Below, piece after piece: positions 17,053 through 26,095 of a stretch of DNA of 64,000 bases. Within the stretch, counting starts at the first letter, position 1; each line of letters begins with the position of its first letter. The notes under the pieces are model-generated. The model did no database searches. It was not told where the DNA came from and saw only the letters and a list, made by a program, of their open reading frames with translations. Both the position numbers and the translations under genes were made by a program. Source of the stretch: Spiro-02 sp034114085 (GTDB lineage: Bacteria > Spirochaetota > Spirochaetia > Sphaerochaetales > Sphaerochaetaceae); contig JAXEWB010000040.1 in the NCBI GenBank assembly GCA_034114085.1, positions 62,001 through 126,000 of the forward strand. Direction: 5' to 3'.

Positions 17053-17410
17053 GGATTCGTTCTTTCGCAAATTTCCTTCCTCAATACAGCCCAAACGGTT
17101 CTTTTCCGACAGTCCTTTTGAAAAAAAACTACATTCTGGCTATCAGAAATATGGGTGATGAATTACCGCCGTGTACGCTCCGCTGGAGCTAATCACGGCT
17201 CGACTTTCCTGCCCAGGCGCACATCGCGCCCGGAAAGTCGTGTTCTCCCGGTAGTCCGAATCAACACGGTCGTTTTTTCTTCTAATACCGGTGTCCGCAC
17301 TACAAGGCGGGCGGACCGGCGGAGGTACCTCTCGCCGGACATCAATACCTGGAGGTCGTTTCATGACACCGAAAAACGATCACTCCCCGCATAGTGCGAC
17401 GCCAACTCCC
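17053..17410. other. Intergenic region with a large inverted repeat
   Basis: No gene recognised. CGACTTTCC and GGAAAGTCG form 9-bp arms around a 28-nt GC-rich loop near 17200-17247. ORFs crossing the region show no family resemblance. Confidence 0.4.
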
Positions 17411-17411
17411 A

Positions 17412-17832
17412 TGCCAGCCACTCCCATTCACTTTCGACCGCATATTCAAATCAGTCTTTGCTTCGCGGGGTTCCCATGACCTATTGGAAAATCTAGCCAT
17501 GGAGGGCGAGATGTCCACGGACGGGAACCTGGAAAGGATATACCAGCTCATGGACGATAACCCGAGGATTGCTGAGGCGCATAAACAATACATGAAGGCG
17601 CCGGGAGGCGACAGCGAAGCGTTGAAGCTTGGGCTGTTGCGGAACACTGGTACCACGAGATGAAGGAAGCGGGGGAACTGTCCACAGCTAGGGCCGATGG
17701 CGAGAACGAAGGCCGAGAAAAGGCCTCAAACAAGGTCTTGAGCAAGGCAAGCTTGATACAGCCCGCGCAATGAAAGCTGATAACATGGCAACAGAAGTTA
17801 TCGCCCGCTATACGGGGCTGCGCCAGGGATAA
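17412..17832 (+). pseudogene. Decayed Rpn/PD-(D/E)XK transposase-family gene with internal deletion
   Basis: The first frame reads LPFTFDRIFKSVFASRGSHD, resembling the extreme N-terminus of Rpn/PDDEXK_2 proteins (D..FK..F......LL..L). It then jumps straight to a C-terminal region (NLERIYQLMDDNPRIAEAHK), so the catalytic nuclease core is missing. Two frameshifts follow. The second frame gives WYHEMKEAGELSTARADGEN and EGREKA; the third gives GLKQGLEQGKLDTARAM, then MATEVIARYTGLRQG and TAA at 17830. The glutamate/glycine-rich EG repeats and the final IARYTGL are hallmarks of the family's C-terminus. This is a dead mobile-type gene on the plus strand. Confidence 0.72.
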
Positions 17833-17927
17833 ATCGAACAGTTATGACCTGATCATATGCCGTACAGCCACTCTCAGTGTACGGCATCGCGATTTTAACG
17901 ATGCGCCGGCTCTTTGATTCGAGTGAG

Positions 17928-18590
17928 TCAGCGGGAACGGAGGACGCCAACCCGTGGACACCTCTTTTCCATTGGACATTTGCTGCACCAAGGACTTACC
18001 GGAGTACAGATATGCTGACCATAGGTTACCAGCAATTCGTTGAGGGGGATCCAGAAACGGCGGGGCATGATTTTCTGTAACTCCTTCTCACTTTGTTCAG
18101 GAGTCGCAGTCACAATCCACCCTATGCGGTTGGCGATTTGATGGACATGGCAATCGACACAAATCACCTCGATACCGAAACCAAGGTTCAGCGTCAGGTT
18201 GGCGGTCTTGATGCCGACACCGGGAAGGGCGACCAAGTCCTCTTGCGAGTCGGGAACCCGTCCGTCGTATTTTTGAATAAGAATCTCGGAGATGGATAGA
18301 ATGTTCTTGGCTTTCGTGCGATAGAACCCTGCGGGATAGATCGCCTTTTCAATCTCCTCCGGAGAAAGCCCAAGCATAGCTTCAGGAGTATCCGCCAAAG
18401 CGAACAGGCGCCTGCTGGCGGCAATAGTCACGTCGTCCTTCGTGCGAAGGGATATCAGCGTGGAGACAAGAACCCTGAAAGGATCTTGCTTTTCCATAGC
18501 GATGGCGGAAACGGACGGGAGAGAAGCCCCCTCCAACGCCAAAGCATTGTTGAAACTGTTAAAAACATCATCCCAATATCGTTCGTCCAT
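17928..18590 (-). CDS. nth: Endonuclease III (DNA glycosylase/AP lyase)
   Basis: Removes oxidised pyrimidines from DNA and cleaves at the abasic site. 220 aa from the ATG at 18590, preceded by GGAGGTATGCACG; the longer frame to 18626 has no such site. The helix-hairpin-helix reads ALPGVGIKTANLTLNLGF and contains the catalytic lysine. The catalytic aspartate follows in VICVDCHVHQIANR. The C-terminal cysteine set CTPVSPWCSKCPMEKRC ligates a 4Fe-4S cluster. All key residues are present and the length is normal. It is monocistronic, next to the Rpn-like pseudogene. Confidence 0.96.
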   Translation of the reverse strand: MDERYWDDVFNSFNNALALEGASLPSVSAIAMEKQDPFRVLVSTLISLRTKDDVTIAASRRLFALADTPEAMLGLSPEEIEKAIYPAGFYRTKAKNILSISEILIQKYDGRVPDSQEDLVALPGVGIKTANLTLNLGFGIEVICVDCHVHQIANRIGWIVTATPEQSEKELQKIMPRRFWIPLNELLVTYGQHICTPVSPWCSKCPMEKRCPRVGVLRSR

Positions 18591-18747
18591 CGTGCATACC
18601 TCCAGCGTTATGAACAATCCTATCAAAACGCAGGACTGCTATACAACTATATGACTTGTTTTACCAAAACCTGACAGGACATTCCCCAGCCGGAGCCCGC
18701 ACAAACGAAGCATTACACTATAGTATCATGGAAATCACATTCAATAA

Positions 18748-19305
18748 TCACTTCACTCCATTACGCAACAATCCCCTGAGGCCGGCCATGGCGAAGGCGC
18801 AGATGGTCTTCGCATCCGTTATCTCATGGGAAAGAATCTTCGCCCGTATCTCATCCATCGACAACCAGGTCGTGTTGATAAATTCATCATCATCCAAATC
18901 CTGCGTTCCCGCATGAAGACCTCGGGCGAAAAACAGCGTAATGACTTCGTCCGTAATCGCTGGCGACGGATAGATGGGACCGAGTTCAATGATATCCTCG
19001 CAGGAAAGGCCCGTCTCCTCCCGCAATTCACGTATTGCGGCTTCGGCCTTCGTTTCCCGTTCGCATCCGTCCAGTTTGCCCGCGGGAAGCTCCAGCGTCT
19101 CCTGACCGATGGGGTGCCTGACCTGGCGCACGAAAGAAACCAGACCATGTTCATTCACCGCGAGAACAGCCACACCCCCCGGATGGGTTACAAAAGTACG
19201 TGTGGCGATTTTGTCATCCGGTAGCCGGATCGTATCTTTGACCAGGGAATAAGGGGGAAACTCATAGATGCGTTCGGAATCCAAAGTAGTTTCGGTAATA
19301 TCCAT
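18748..19305 (-). CDS. Nudix hydrolase, ADP-ribose pyrophosphatase-like
   Basis: 185 aa from the ATG at 19305 (MDITETTLDS); the frame runs on to 19449 without a better start. Domain order suits ADP-ribose pyrophosphatases: an N-terminal beta segment (IYEFPPYSLVKDTIRLPD), VAVLAVNEHGLVSFVRQVRH, ETLELPAGKLDG, the Nudix helix RELREETGL and GPIYPSPAITDEVITLFFAR. The Nudix box has two extra residues between the leading glycine and the RE pair compared with the usual spacing; the metal-binding REL.EE.GL core is intact. The likely reaction is ADP-ribose to AMP plus ribose 5-phosphate, though the substrate is inferred from family only. Confidence 0.9.
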   Translation of the reverse strand: MDITETTLDSERIYEFPPYSLVKDTIRLPDDKIATRTFVTHPGGVAVLAVNEHGLVSFVRQVRHPIGQETLELPAGKLDGCERETKAEAAIRELREETGLSCEDIIELGPIYPSPAITDEVITLFFARGLHAGTQDLDDDEFINTTWLSMDEIRAKILSHEITDAKTICAFAMAGLRGLLRNGVK

Positions 19306-19311
19306 ACGGAC

Positions 19312-19320
19312 GGTATAGCA
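19312..19320 (-). promoter_or_regulatory. Extended -10 promoter of the Nudix gene, leaderless type
   Basis: Minus strand TGCTATACC, an extended -10, ends 6 nt before the ATG at 19305. No clear -35 is seen (TTTTTC at 17 nt) and there is no ribosome site. Confidence 0.5.
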
Positions 19321-19610
19321 CAAAACGGCCGGAGGAAAAACCCCGGTGAAGATGCCGACGGCGCATTGACCGATATGCAAGCTCCTGGTATTCAAGCCTC
19401 CGCCATGGCGACGCAACAAGCCTTGATACACCGTCGGATTACTACGCATCCACCATAACGATAGCCTATAGTTCTTGTTCTTGAAACTTTATCACAAGCT
19501 CCATCAAGATTTAGGCCATTGAACCTGCCCTCTATGGTATCGTGACCACGCCATGACCACCTAGGATAATCCAAAGCCGACTACAGATGTCCACCTTTGG
19601 GCCACCCCCA

Positions 19611-19650
19611 TATAAAAATACCCGCCGCCGAGATTCGGACGAACGGGTAT
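19611..19650 (-). terminator. Terminator of the 19677 membrane-protein gene
   Basis: Minus strand: GATACCCG...CGGGTAT hairpin with an inner CCGA/CGG stem, followed by TTTTTAT. It lies 27 nt after the stop codon. Confidence 0.8.
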
Positions 19651-19676
19651 CATGCTTGTCTACCGGCTTCGGGCCG

Positions 19677-20117
19677 TTATTTCATCAGAGCCTTGCCGCA
19701 CACCTGAAGTATGCCGAACAGGACGATCAGGTGGTACAGGAACATTTGAATCCATTCCAGCCAATCCGGATTGTTGGGCATGTTGATGAAATCTGCGAAG
19801 ATGATGACGGCGACCCAGATGATCAGGACTACGATCATACCGGCGCGGACGATCTTTTCAGAAATGCCACGGATGAACATCGGCACCAGCAGGATAACGC
19901 CGCTCAACAGGACGATGGTCGCAAGAATATAGATCATGACCTCGGAATCAAATGCGTTGTAGAGGTCCCCGACACCCATGGCGCCCTTGCCACCGCCGAC
20001 ATACCCCTGGATGCCCAGACAAATGAACAGCAGACCGATGATGATACGAAGGATGAACCCTGAATTAACACCCTTGCCCTTCACTGCGACCGTCGCAGCA
20101 GCTTTTTTCGTTCCCAT
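19677..20117 (-). CDS. Hypothetical four-helix membrane protein
   Basis: 146 aa. The ATG at 20117 follows GAGAGGAAGCA, a good ribosome site. After a short Lys/Ala-rich N-terminus there are four hydrophobic segments: FILRIIIGLLFICLGIQG, VMIYILATIVLLSGVILLVP, IVRAGMIVVLIIWVAVIIFA, and WIQMFLYHLIVLFGILQVC. A glycine-rich loop (YVGGGKGAMGVGDLYNAFDS) lies between the first two. I do not recognise the family; it resembles small DoxX-like or spirochaete-specific integral proteins only in layout. It has its own terminator and is separate from the downstream-oriented metF gene. Confidence 0.8.
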   Translation of the reverse strand: MGTKKAAATVAVKGKGVNSGFILRIIIGLLFICLGIQGYVGGGKGAMGVGDLYNAFDSEVMIYILATIVLLSGVILLVPMFIRGISEKIVRAGMIVVLIIWVAVIIFADFINMPNNPDWLEWIQMFLYHLIVLFGILQVCGKALMK

Positions 20118-20184
20118 TGCTTCCTCTCCATTGGCCGGTTACCCGACCCGAAAAAATGTGTATTTTCTATCCGGCGTACCGGTA

Positions 20185-21138
20185 CTAGAACGCTGAACGA
20201 ACCACCTGGGCGACGGCGTCCGACTTCCCCAAGGTATAGAAATGGATCCCCGGCGCACCATGGGCAAGCAGATCCTTGGCCTGCTCTGTACACCACCAGA
20301 TGCCAGCCTCGCGGATTTCCGCGAGAGACGACGCTTTGGAGACCGCCCCGACCAATGCATCGGGAAGATCTATATGGAATGTCTGAGGCAGAAGCTCCAG
20401 ATCATTCCTACGGCCAAGCGGCTTGATGCCGGGAATGATCGGGACAGTAATCCCGGCATCGCGGCAGGCCTGTACGAACCGGTAGTAATGGTCATTGATA
20501 AAGAACATCTGTGTAACGATATAATCAGCGCCAGCCTCGACCTTCTTCTTCAGATTCGCGATATCGACGGCAAAATTGGGAGCCTCGGCATGCTTTTCCG
20601 GATAACCGGCGACACCAACGCAAAAATCAGTACGAACAGGCTCCTTGATCTCGGGATCAAGATACCGACCGGCGTTCAAGGCTTTGATCTGACGGACCAA
20701 AGCGTCGGAATGCTCCCAACCGCCGGGACAGGCAACAAACCGCCGTTCGCCTTTTGGAGGATCGCCACGCAATGCGAATACATTGTCCAGCCCAAGGAAA
20801 TTCAACTCAACAAGCGTATTCTCAAGCTCCTCGGCGTTCATCCCGCCACAAATCAGATGAGGAACGACTGGAATGTTGAACCGATATTGCAACGCAGCTG
20901 ACAACGCTACGGTACCAGGCCGTTTACGGACGGTCCTCCGCTCGACAAAGCCGTCAGGACGATCAACATATACCAGCTCCTGCTGGTGATTCGTCACGTT
21001 GATATACGATGGTTCAAATCCCCTCAATTTATCAACCGCTGCAAAAATGCCGTCAAGCGTATGCCCCTTCAAAGGAGGAAGCAGCTCGAACGTGAATAAC
21101 GGACGCTTCGCCTGCGCGATGATATCGGTAACTTTCAT
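20185..21138 (-). CDS. metF: 5,10-methylenetetrahydrofolate reductase
   Basis: Reduces methylene-THF to 5-methyl-THF, the methyl donor for MetH. 317 aa, a normal length. TIM-barrel signatures are FELLPPLKG (catalytic glutamate in the FE.LPP motif) near residue 18, INVTNHQQ near 46, HLICGGM near 94, NVFALRGDPPKG near 119, GADYIVTQMFF near 205 and PIIPGIKPL near 235. Start supported by GGAGATAGT. It is the last gene of the methionine operon, 11 nt after metH. Confidence 0.96.
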   Translation of the reverse strand: MKVTDIIAQAKRPLFTFELLPPLKGHTLDGIFAAVDKLRGFEPSYINVTNHQQELVYVDRPDGFVERRTVRKRPGTVALSAALQYRFNIPVVPHLICGGMNAEELENTLVELNFLGLDNVFALRGDPPKGERRFVACPGGWEHSDALVRQIKALNAGRYLDPEIKEPVRTDFCVGVAGYPEKHAEAPNFAVDIANLKKKVEAGADYIVTQMFFINDHYYRFVQACRDAGITVPIIPGIKPLGRRNDLELLPQTFHIDLPDALVGAVSKASSLAEIREAGIWWCTEQAKDLLAHGAPGIHFYTLGKSDAVAQVVRSAF

Positions 21139-21149
21139 ACTATCTCCAA

Positions 21150-24100
21150 TTATTCCATACCTTGGATGACCGTTGCAAGATTCTCAGGCATGCAGTTCTT
21201 ACGGTCCGCATATATCTTCATCTGATCCTCACCGACTTCCCCAACAGAAAAATACCGGAGGTCTCCCCCCGCCATGACGCATCCGCAGACCGACGCGGCA
21301 GGAGACATGGCGAAATGATCGGTTAGTTCAACGCCGATACGGGCCGTCGCATCGAGCATCCTGAAAATCGTCGCCTTCTCCGAGTGGTCAGGCCAAGTCG
21401 GATAACCAGGCGCAGGACGAACCATGCCCCCCCCCGAGCCAGACAGCCCCCACCAACGGCATATCCGTTCATTCGTCACCTCGGCGCAGGCCTCCGCCAG
21501 TCGGTCCGCGACCATCTGAAGCAAAATAGCCCGGTACCCATCATTTTCCGCTTTCAGGCGTTCGACCTCAGGAGCAAGCCCCAGACCCGCGGTGACAACG
21601 AATAGGGCCGCAGCGTCCTGATATTCTCCTTGAGCACCGGCGGGGGCGATATAGTCCGCCAACGACAGCGAAGGCCGGCCATCGACGACCGTCTGGCGTC
21701 TCAGAAAATGAAGTTCTCCAATAGGAATAAAATCAGTTTTCAAGAAAGGACAGGACGAACCATCACCCTTCGTCGTGGAAGGCAACGCCAAGGTTACGGC
21801 AAGACCGTCGCTCTTCGCCGCAAACAACCCCGCCACGGAACGTATGCCGTTCGCAAGAGCTTTTCGGCAACCGATATCTTCTACCAGACGCTTGGCGTCG
21901 TCGATCAATCGTTCGGCTTCCGAAGAATGGACAGGAACCTTCCAGCCTACTGCGAGCATGTCCCAGTTGACCAAAGGGAACAGGTCATCAAACGAAATGT
22001 CGTCAAACACCCGTATACCGAAGCAGGATGGATATACAGAAGGAATTTCCTTGATATATCGACGGGCAAATGCCTCCTCATAGGAAAGCCGCCGTCCCAG
22101 AATCTTCGACCTCGGATATCTCACGATATCCTGCGTCCGATCCTCTTTTGCGTCCTCGGCAACTATCTGTCGGTACCGCATCGCCATCTGTTCAAGGAAT
22201 ATCGTGCGCTGAGGTTCAGCCGACACGATTTTCAACGCGGCGGAAGCCATGGCCGAAGCATCGGCCGTCTGGAGTACAGGACCATCGTACAATGGTGCAA
22301 GCTTCAATGCCGTATGCAGTTCGCTAGTCGTAGCGCCACCGACCATGACGGGAACACGAAGCCCCCGCTCCTGGAACATCCGGCAGACAACAGCCATCTC
22401 CGCCAAGGAGGGGGTGATCAGTCCGCTCAGACCGACAATATCGGCGTCATGCTCCAAAGCGGCTTCAAGTATCCGCTCAGGAGGGACCATCACACCGAGA
22501 TCGACCACATCAAAATTATTGCAGGCCAATACCAGATCGACGATATTCTTACCGATATCATGGACATCTCCCTTAACGGTAGCCATAACGATTGTTCCGA
22601 TTTTCTGAGCAGTCTGATACTCTGTTTCTTGGTTTTGTCGTTGCAAATATGCAGAAATATGCGGTTGCAGGATATCAACTGCATGCTTCATTGTCCGTGC
22701 GCTTCGCACAACCTGGGGCAGGAACAGTTTGCCCTCGCCGAACAGTCCGCCGACCTTGCCCATACCGGACATCAGCGGGCCTTCGACGATAGCGACGGGA
22801 GCCCCCCCCGCGGTACTGGTTTCGGATAGCAGCAAATCCAGATCTTCCTGTAGATAGGAATCATCGCCACGAACGACAGCTTCAACGATACGGTCAGCGA
22901 CAGGAAGAGAACGCCAAGCATCGGCCATGGGACTGGCTGAGGACGCTACGTCCGACAGTTCATCGGACACCGCGAGCTGAATCAACGCCTCCCGCGCCGC
23001 CGGACCGTTTCCGCCGGTCAACAGCAACGCCTCCTCGATCACCGCCAACGCATGGGCGGGAATCTGCTCATAGGCGCAGTCAGTCGCCGGATTGACGATC
23101 GCCATATCAAGCCCCGCCTTGCAGGCATGGTGGAGGAATACCGTATGCATCGCCTCCCGAAGCCTGTTGTTGCCCCGGAACGAAAAAGAAAGATTACTGA
23201 CGCCGCCGCTGACGGATACCCCCGGCAGATTCGTCTTAATCCACCGGACGGCCTCGATGAAGTCCAAGGCGTACCCGTCGTGTTCGTCGATTCCCGTCGC
23301 AATCGCAAGTACGTTCGGATCCATGATGACGGAAGAAGCCGGAATGCCGTTTTCCGTCAACAGCTCGTAACTACGCTTGGCGACCTCAATCTTCCGGGCA
23401 AGAACATCGGCCTGGCCCGATTCGTCGAACAGCATCACCACCATGGCGCATCCGGCTTCCGCCACCTGCCTGGCCCGCGACAGAAATTTCTCAGGCCCTT
23501 CTTTCAGACTGATTGAATTGACAATCCCCCGGCCTTGCAACTCGCCAAGCGCCGCCTCGACGACGGCCCAGTCGGAAGAATCGACCATGACTGGAACACG
23601 GGAGACGGCGGGATCGCTGGCTACATAACGAAGGAACGTCACCATAGCCTGAGGCGCGTCAATCAACGAGGCGTCCATGCAGACATCGATGATCTGCGCC
23701 CCCTGCTCCACTTGAAGTCGTGCGACGGACAGCGCTTCATCCCATTTCCCCTGGCTGATGAGCCGGGCGAATTTCTTTGAACCGGCGACGTTCGTCCGTT
23801 CACCGATTACCAGCATCCGGTGTCCAGGCGACGCCACCAATGAATCAAGTCCGGAAAGCCGCAACGCCATTGGAAGTCGAGGAACTTCGCGGACACGGGC
23901 GGTCTTCGCCAAGCTTGCAATCTCCGCGATATGCGCCGGAGTCGTCCCGCAACAACCACCGACGATGTTCAGAGCCCCGTCACGCAAGACGGAAGACAGA
24001 GCCCCCCCCATCTGACGCGGGGTCTGCTCATACCGGCCTTCCCGGTCGGGGAATCCCGCGTTCGGATGGGCGCTCACCCGAAATGGAGAGCAGGCGCCGA

Positions 24101-24887
24101 GACGCCTGATTAACGGAACCATCTCGGCGGCTCCTGTTGAACAGTTCATGCCTAGGGCGAACAGTTTTTCATGGGACAAGGAAATGACGAACGCTTCAAG
24201 ATCCTGTCCGCTCAACGTCCGGCCGCTCCGGTCGCTGAACGTAACGCTGACCATGACGGGAAGCTCCTTGTCCAGTTCCCTGAACACTTGGCGACAAGCG
24301 GCAAGGGCGGCTTTCGCCGCCAATGTATCGAATACGGTCTCAATCAGGATCAGATCGACGCCACCTTCGACAAGAGCCTTGGCCTGCTCCATGTACATCG
24401 CCTTGAACTGGGAGAAATCGCTCTGACGAAAAGCGGGATCTTCCACGGAAGAAGAAAAGGAAAGTCCCCGGCTTGTCGGCCCCATGACGCCCGCTACGAA
24501 CGCATACCGGCTTTCTTCCGTCTCCTCAATTGTTTCAACTGCCTGCCTGGCGATCTCGCAAGCGGCCAGATTCAGGTCATATACATGGTCTACCAACCCG
24601 TATTCGGCAAGGGAGAACGCATTGGCACAGAAGGTGTTCGTCTCGACAATGTCGGCGCCCGCTTGCAAATACGCCATGTGGATGTCGTAGATGAGGTCAG
24701 GACGGTTGATGCAGAGCAGTTCGTTGCAACCGACCGCGCGAGCGTCCAGAGCCGCGTCCTCGACCAATGGATACAGGGCGAAATCTCCAGCGTCAGGACA
24801 AGCCTGCTGAAGCATCGTACCCATCGCTCCGTCGAGTACCAGCACCCTGTGTCCCGCCAGCCGATACAAGTATTCCTGTCGCGTCAT
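21150..24887 (-). CDS. metH: Cobalamin-dependent methionine synthase
   Basis: Transfers the methyl of 5-methyl-THF to homocysteine through cob(I)alamin. 1245 aa from the ATG at 24887, which overlaps the preceding stop as ATGA. Order: homocysteine domain with DGAMGTMLQQ near the start and zinc ligands at GMNCSTG (about 248) and GGCCGTTP (about 311); pterin-binding domain starting near GERTNVAGSKKF; cobalamin domain with the DVHDIGKN motif near 772, whose histidine binds cobalt from below; activation domain with GVELTDHFAMSPAASVCG near the end for SAM-driven reactivation. All parts are present. The enzyme needs B12, but no cobalamin riboswitch was recognised upstream of the operon. Confidence 0.97.
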   Translation of the reverse strand: MTRQEYLYRLAGHRVLVLDGAMGTMLQQACPDAGDFALYPLVEDAALDARAVGCNELLCINRPDLIYDIHMAYLQAGADIVETNTFCANAFSLAEYGLVDHVYDLNLAACEIARQAVETIEETEESRYAFVAGVMGPTSRGLSFSSSVEDPAFRQSDFSQFKAMYMEQAKALVEGGVDLILIETVFDTLAAKAALAACRQVFRELDKELPVMVSVTFSDRSGRTLSGQDLEAFVISLSHEKLFALGMNCSTGAAEMVPLIRRLGACSPFRVSAHPNAGFPDREGRYEQTPRQMGGALSSVLRDGALNIVGGCCGTTPAHIAEIASLAKTARVREVPRLPMALRLSGLDSLVASPGHRMLVIGERTNVAGSKKFARLISQGKWDEALSVARLQVEQGAQIIDVCMDASLIDAPQAMVTFLRYVASDPAVSRVPVMVDSSDWAVVEAALGELQGRGIVNSISLKEGPEKFLSRARQVAEAGCAMVVMLFDESGQADVLARKIEVAKRSYELLTENGIPASSVIMDPNVLAIATGIDEHDGYALDFIEAVRWIKTNLPGVSVSGGVSNLSFSFRGNNRLREAMHTVFLHHACKAGLDMAIVNPATDCAYEQIPAHALAVIEEALLLTGGNGPAAREALIQLAVSDELSDVASSASPMADAWRSLPVADRIVEAVVRGDDSYLQEDLDLLLSETSTAGGAPVAIVEGPLMSGMGKVGGLFGEGKLFLPQVVRSARTMKHAVDILQPHISAYLQRQNQETEYQTAQKIGTIVMATVKGDVHDIGKNIVDLVLACNNFDVVDLGVMVPPERILEAALEHDADIVGLSGLITPSLAEMAVVCRMFQERGLRVPVMVGGATTSELHTALKLAPLYDGPVLQTADASAMASAALKIVSAEPQRTIFLEQMAMRYRQIVAEDAKEDRTQDIVRYPRSKILGRRLSYEEAFARRYIKEIPSVYPSCFGIRVFDDISFDDLFPLVNWDMLAVGWKVPVHSSEAERLIDDAKRLVEDIGCRKALANGIRSVAGLFAAKSDGLAVTLALPSTTKGDGSSCPFLKTDFIPIGELHFLRRQTVVDGRPSLSLADYIAPAGAQGEYQDAAALFVVTAGLGLAPEVERLKAENDGYRAILLQMVADRLAEACAEVTNERICRWWGLSGSGGGMVRPAPGYPTWPDHSEKATIFRMLDATARIGVELTDHFAMSPAASVCGCVMAGGDLRYFSVGEVGEDQMKIYADRKNCMPENLATVIQGME

Positions 24888-25678
24888 ACAGCGCATACCT
24901 CCAGTGAACCACATAGTCCGAGCTTGTCCGCCACAACAACTATCGCGGCAAGAATATCCCCGACATTCCGAATCTGTTCGCACACATCCTGTATGTCGCC
25001 CGGTCCTTGTATCCTGTTACCCCAAGCGGTCGCCCAAGCATCAGCCGTGGCGGCGTCCTTGCAGACAACCATCATCGCATCCGCTTTGCCATAACTGTGC
25101 GAATGACCCACGGTACCGGAAGAAGTACAGACCCCGACAGGACAGATTTCAGGAACGACCCGCACCGCGACTTTCCCCGACAACGGAGAGGAAGGAGCCA
25201 TCACCTGAACGGACAAGGGGAAAGCCGCATCTATATACAGATCCCCTCCATTCTCCACCACGACCTCGACAAGCCCCCAACGTTCCTTGCAATAGCGACC
25301 GACCGCTTCGGCGATTGCTCCCGCTACGGAAGCCATAGGCCCGACATTGGCAAAACGACCTGCGGCAAGCATCGTTTCAATCAACTTCGGCGTACCCCTA
25401 CCGTCTGGCATAATGATAGCCTGAACAGGTTGGTATGATGTCAAAAAACTCGGACAATATTCAGCATAGGCAATGATTTCATTGCGCAACCGACGAACCA
25501 GACGCCCGAGTTCCTCCAGTACAGAAGATGGGGAAAGGCTTCGGGCGGAACCCGCGTCAAATCCAAGCCACAGATCGGTCTCCCCGACTTCCAGTTCAAA
25601 CGGGCGAAAACGGCCAGTTCCCATGCCGTCACGGTACGAGCGGACTTCATACACCGGATTCGGCCTGACGCTGGACAC
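24884..25678 (-). CDS. UPF0280 (COG2122) family protein, ApbE-like, linked to homocysteine synthesis
   Basis: 264 aa from the GTG at 25678, which overlaps the upstream stop (TAGTG) and has GGGG 6 nt before it; an ATG at 25735 would overlap the upstream gene by 58 nt. Family features are VYEVRSYRDGM at the start, FELEVGETDLWLGFDAG, then VVENGGDLYI and GVCTSSGTVGHSHSYGKAD, a region resembling ApbE flavin transferases. In Methanosarcina the COG2122 protein has been tied genetically to sulfur incorporation into homocysteine and cysteine at low sulfide. Here it sits between the NIL-ferredoxin and metH genes, overlapping both, which supports the same role. Confidence 0.88.
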   Translation of the reverse strand: MSSVRPNPVYEVRSYRDGMGTGRFRPFELEVGETDLWLGFDAGSARSLSPSSVLEELGRLVRRLRNEIIAYAEYCPSFLTSYQPVQAIIMPDGRGTPKLIETMLAAGRFANVGPMASVAGAIAEAVGRYCKERWGLVEVVVENGGDLYIDAAFPLSVQVMAPSSPLSGKVAVRVVPEICPVGVCTSSGTVGHSHSYGKADAMMVVCKDAATADAWATAWGNRIQGPGDIQDVCEQIRNVGDILAAIVVVADKLGLCGSLEVCAV

Positions 25679-26091
25679 TATGCACCCCGTTCCATGGAAA
25701 GCTCGAACAGGCGCATCGGACAAGCGTTCACACACAGGCCACAGACCACGCAGCGGGAGGCGTCATATACGAGTTTCCATTGCCCGTCCATCTGCAATGC
25801 ACCCGCCGAACAAACGGCGGTGCAACTACCACAACCAATGCAGGAATCCTGATGAAACACCAGTTCCTTGACAATCTCCGAAACGACGACGCCAATTCCA
25901 TCGAGCCAAGCAACCGACTGTCTGATGGCGTCCGTCTTGCCGACAAGCTCAACGATCAGCTTGCCGCCGCGTCCCGAAGACACATCGGCGTTGAGAATGT
26001 TCACATCAACGTCATAAGTCCGTACCAGCTTTGATACCAACGGCTGCTCCACCAGACCGGGAGAGAATCTCAAGGCGAATCTTTTCTTCAT
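25678..26091 (-). CDS. hcyB: NIL domain plus 2x[4Fe-4S] ferredoxin protein for homocysteine synthesis
   Basis: 137 aa from the ATG at 26091, with AGGAG 10 nt upstream. Residues 1-75 form an NIL-type ligand-binding fold (MKKRFALRFSPGLVEQPLVS...DVNILNADVS). Residues 80-130 hold two cluster motifs, CIGCGSCTAVC and CVVCGLCVNACP. The same architecture (MA1822 type) works with a DUF39 protein in Methanosarcina to make homocysteine from aspartate semialdehyde and sulfide, probably as electron donor. Four nucleotides separate it from the DUF39 gene and it overlaps the UPF0280 gene, so one transcript is expected. The symbol is applied by analogy. Confidence 0.88.
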   Translation of the reverse strand: MKKRFALRFSPGLVEQPLVSKLVRTYDVDVNILNADVSSGRGGKLIVELVGKTDAIRQSVAWLDGIGVVVSEIVKELVFHQDSCIGCGSCTAVCSAGALQMDGQWKLVYDASRCVVCGLCVNACPMRLFELSMERGA

Positions 26092-26095
26092 AATC

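Noticed and set aside
21630..22829. Open frame of 399 codons on the plus strand
   Set aside because: It lies wholly antisense to the cobalamin domain of metH, has no family resemblance and no ribosome site; it is a by-product of metH codon use.
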